Notes under the pieces: model-generated | What the model was told of the DNA's origin: nothing | The model's input: the letters and a program-made list of their open reading frames with translations, nothing else | Databases searched by the model: none | In this document: one piece after another, positions 31,200 to 32,039 of the stretch | Numbering within the stretch: position 1 is the first letter of the stretch | How the letters are laid out: each line of letters begins with the position of its first letter | Position numbers and translations under genes: made by a program | Origin: Gnetum montanum | Taxonomy: Eukaryota; Streptophyta; Gnetopsida; Gnetales; Gnetaceae | DNA: 32,039 nt | Reading direction: 5' to 3' | Assembly (NCBI GenBank): GCA_015680685.1 | Contig: MNCI01017768.1 | Location: forward strand, 2,435 to 34,473

Positions 31200-31721
31200 C
31201 ACTACGAAATATCATCAGAGTTGGCGATGCTGCCATAGCAAGTTGCTATCAGACCTCGTGAACATCACAGGTGATCATACATTTTCCGTCATCGATGTGA
31301 GCGCTGCAGGCATAGTCCAGTCCAAGAATTGCTACCGCCTCCATACAAGAGGTCGTTGGTAACGTCCACATTGGCACCGTGGATCACCACAATTGAACCC
31401 GAATTCAGAGCTCCAAACAGCAACTCCTCGTCGTCATAGTCGCCATGACCATAGGGGCCAATCTGACAACGCTACTGCGCATTGTCCTGAAAATGATGTG
31501 CCTGTGCACCTTATTTGAAAATGGCAGTCATAAGCACTAGTAACCACAAGAAAGGCCCGCGTTATTGATCCATTCTTGTTTGTCGCTTTCTTGGATATTT
31601 CTGTAATAGACATATGTTATATACAGCAAGCAAGAAATTCAGATTCAAGATATCGGCATGAGACGGGTTACAGAAACAAGAAGAGGTCAGGGTCGGTCTC
31701 GTATGTTAACTTTGGCGGCAT
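31200..31721 (-). pseudogene. Possible decayed ankyrin-repeat gene fragment
   Basis: This part is visibly more GC-rich than its surroundings. On the minus strand a frame gives GPYGHGDYDDEELLFGALNS and GSIVVIHGANVDVTNDLLYGG (about 31465-31342), then in a shifted frame AILGLDYACSAHIDDGKCM (about 31335-31280). The GANVDVTND turn followed by LDYACSAHID resembles ankyrin-repeat consensus (GADVN...D, then TPLHxAC...GH). Further upstream an ATG at 31721 opens a short text (MPPKLTYETDPDLFLF), and an acceptor-like TCTATTACAG lies near 31605. Stops and a frameshift make it a relic at best. Only about two repeats are visible, so the call is tentative. Confidence 0.33.
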
Positions 31722-32039
31722 GGCTGTGTCTCGCAAACCGCAATTGCAGGAGCCAGCATCGGGAATAGGTTAGAGCATGTGTCGGTTCTTATAGGTTTTG
31801 CACAGAAGAAAAAGGAAAACGAACCAGCAGATTACGCCCGCTATTCTTGAAATTGTTACTAATTATCCACGCAATTTACTAGTATAGGGAAGATGAAGAA
31901 GATTTATTTTTAGCCATTGACTCTAAAGATCGTATGCCGCTTTCATCCACATTTACACCAAGGTGTATATCTTATTACTTCCACTCGTTTATAACTTTAT
32001 GAAAGCATCGGTGGTTAAAATATTTAACAAACTAATTAA
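31722..32039 (+). other. Unassigned right end
   Basis: I see no gene, repeat or element signature in this AT-rich end of the window. Confidence 0.3.

Overview
The window looks like a retrotransposon-packed intergenic region of a large plant nuclear genome. Nearly everything recognisable is a decayed transposable element, mostly one family of Ty3/gypsy LTR elements. The pol sequence (no chromodomain; RT, RNase H and integrase motifs of the Athila type) and the downstream extra ORF point to the Athila branch. A gymnosperm host is plausible because the copies are so divergent and nested, but that is inference. There are no bacterial-style genes, no rRNA, tRNA or CRISPR, and no intact host gene. 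Two single N bases (15550 and 30600) show a draft assembly.

Layout. (1) 1-8116: element A, plus strand, entering from the left edge. It has gag, protease, RT, RNase H, integrase, a long noncoding 3' part, a polypurine tract and the 3' LTR (7310-8116). (2) 8117-16102: element C, plus strand. Its gag was split by element A at 8116/8117, and a solo LTR with perfect GACAT target duplications was inserted at 10202-11210. C has no pol, but carries a ~2.75 kb extra ORF (12605-15359) encoding a long helical, coiled-coil-rich protein, then a polypurine tract and a shortened 3' LTR (15525-16102). (3) 16103-17493: unassigned, with a weak zinc-knuckle-like motif. (4) 17494-about 22620: element D, minus strand, also pol-less: gag, 3' noncoding part, 3' LTR. 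Its 5' LTR is not seen. (5) About 22621-25537: minus-strand element F with a primer-binding site matching initiator tRNA-Met and two ~478 bp LTRs in tandem, separated only by a decayed copy of that primer site. (6) 25538-26472: unassigned. (7) 26473-about 29575: element E, plus strand, a 5'-truncated pol of the same family as A. (8) 29577-about 30660: minus-strand LINE reverse-transcriptase fragment. (9) 30661-32039: unassigned, including a more GC-rich part with a possible ankyrin-repeat relic.

How the parts fit. A and E are the gag-pol type; C and D share one arrangement in which pol is missing and colinearity resumes at the 3' end of pol. This suggests a non-autonomous sub-lineage mobilised by the gag-pol partner. 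C alone keeps (or gained) the extra ORF, preceded by a splice-acceptor-like site that A and D also have. The best candidates for something undescribed are that ORF, the promoter-like block in front of it, and a 20-bp CpG-rich palindrome shared by that block and two LTRs.
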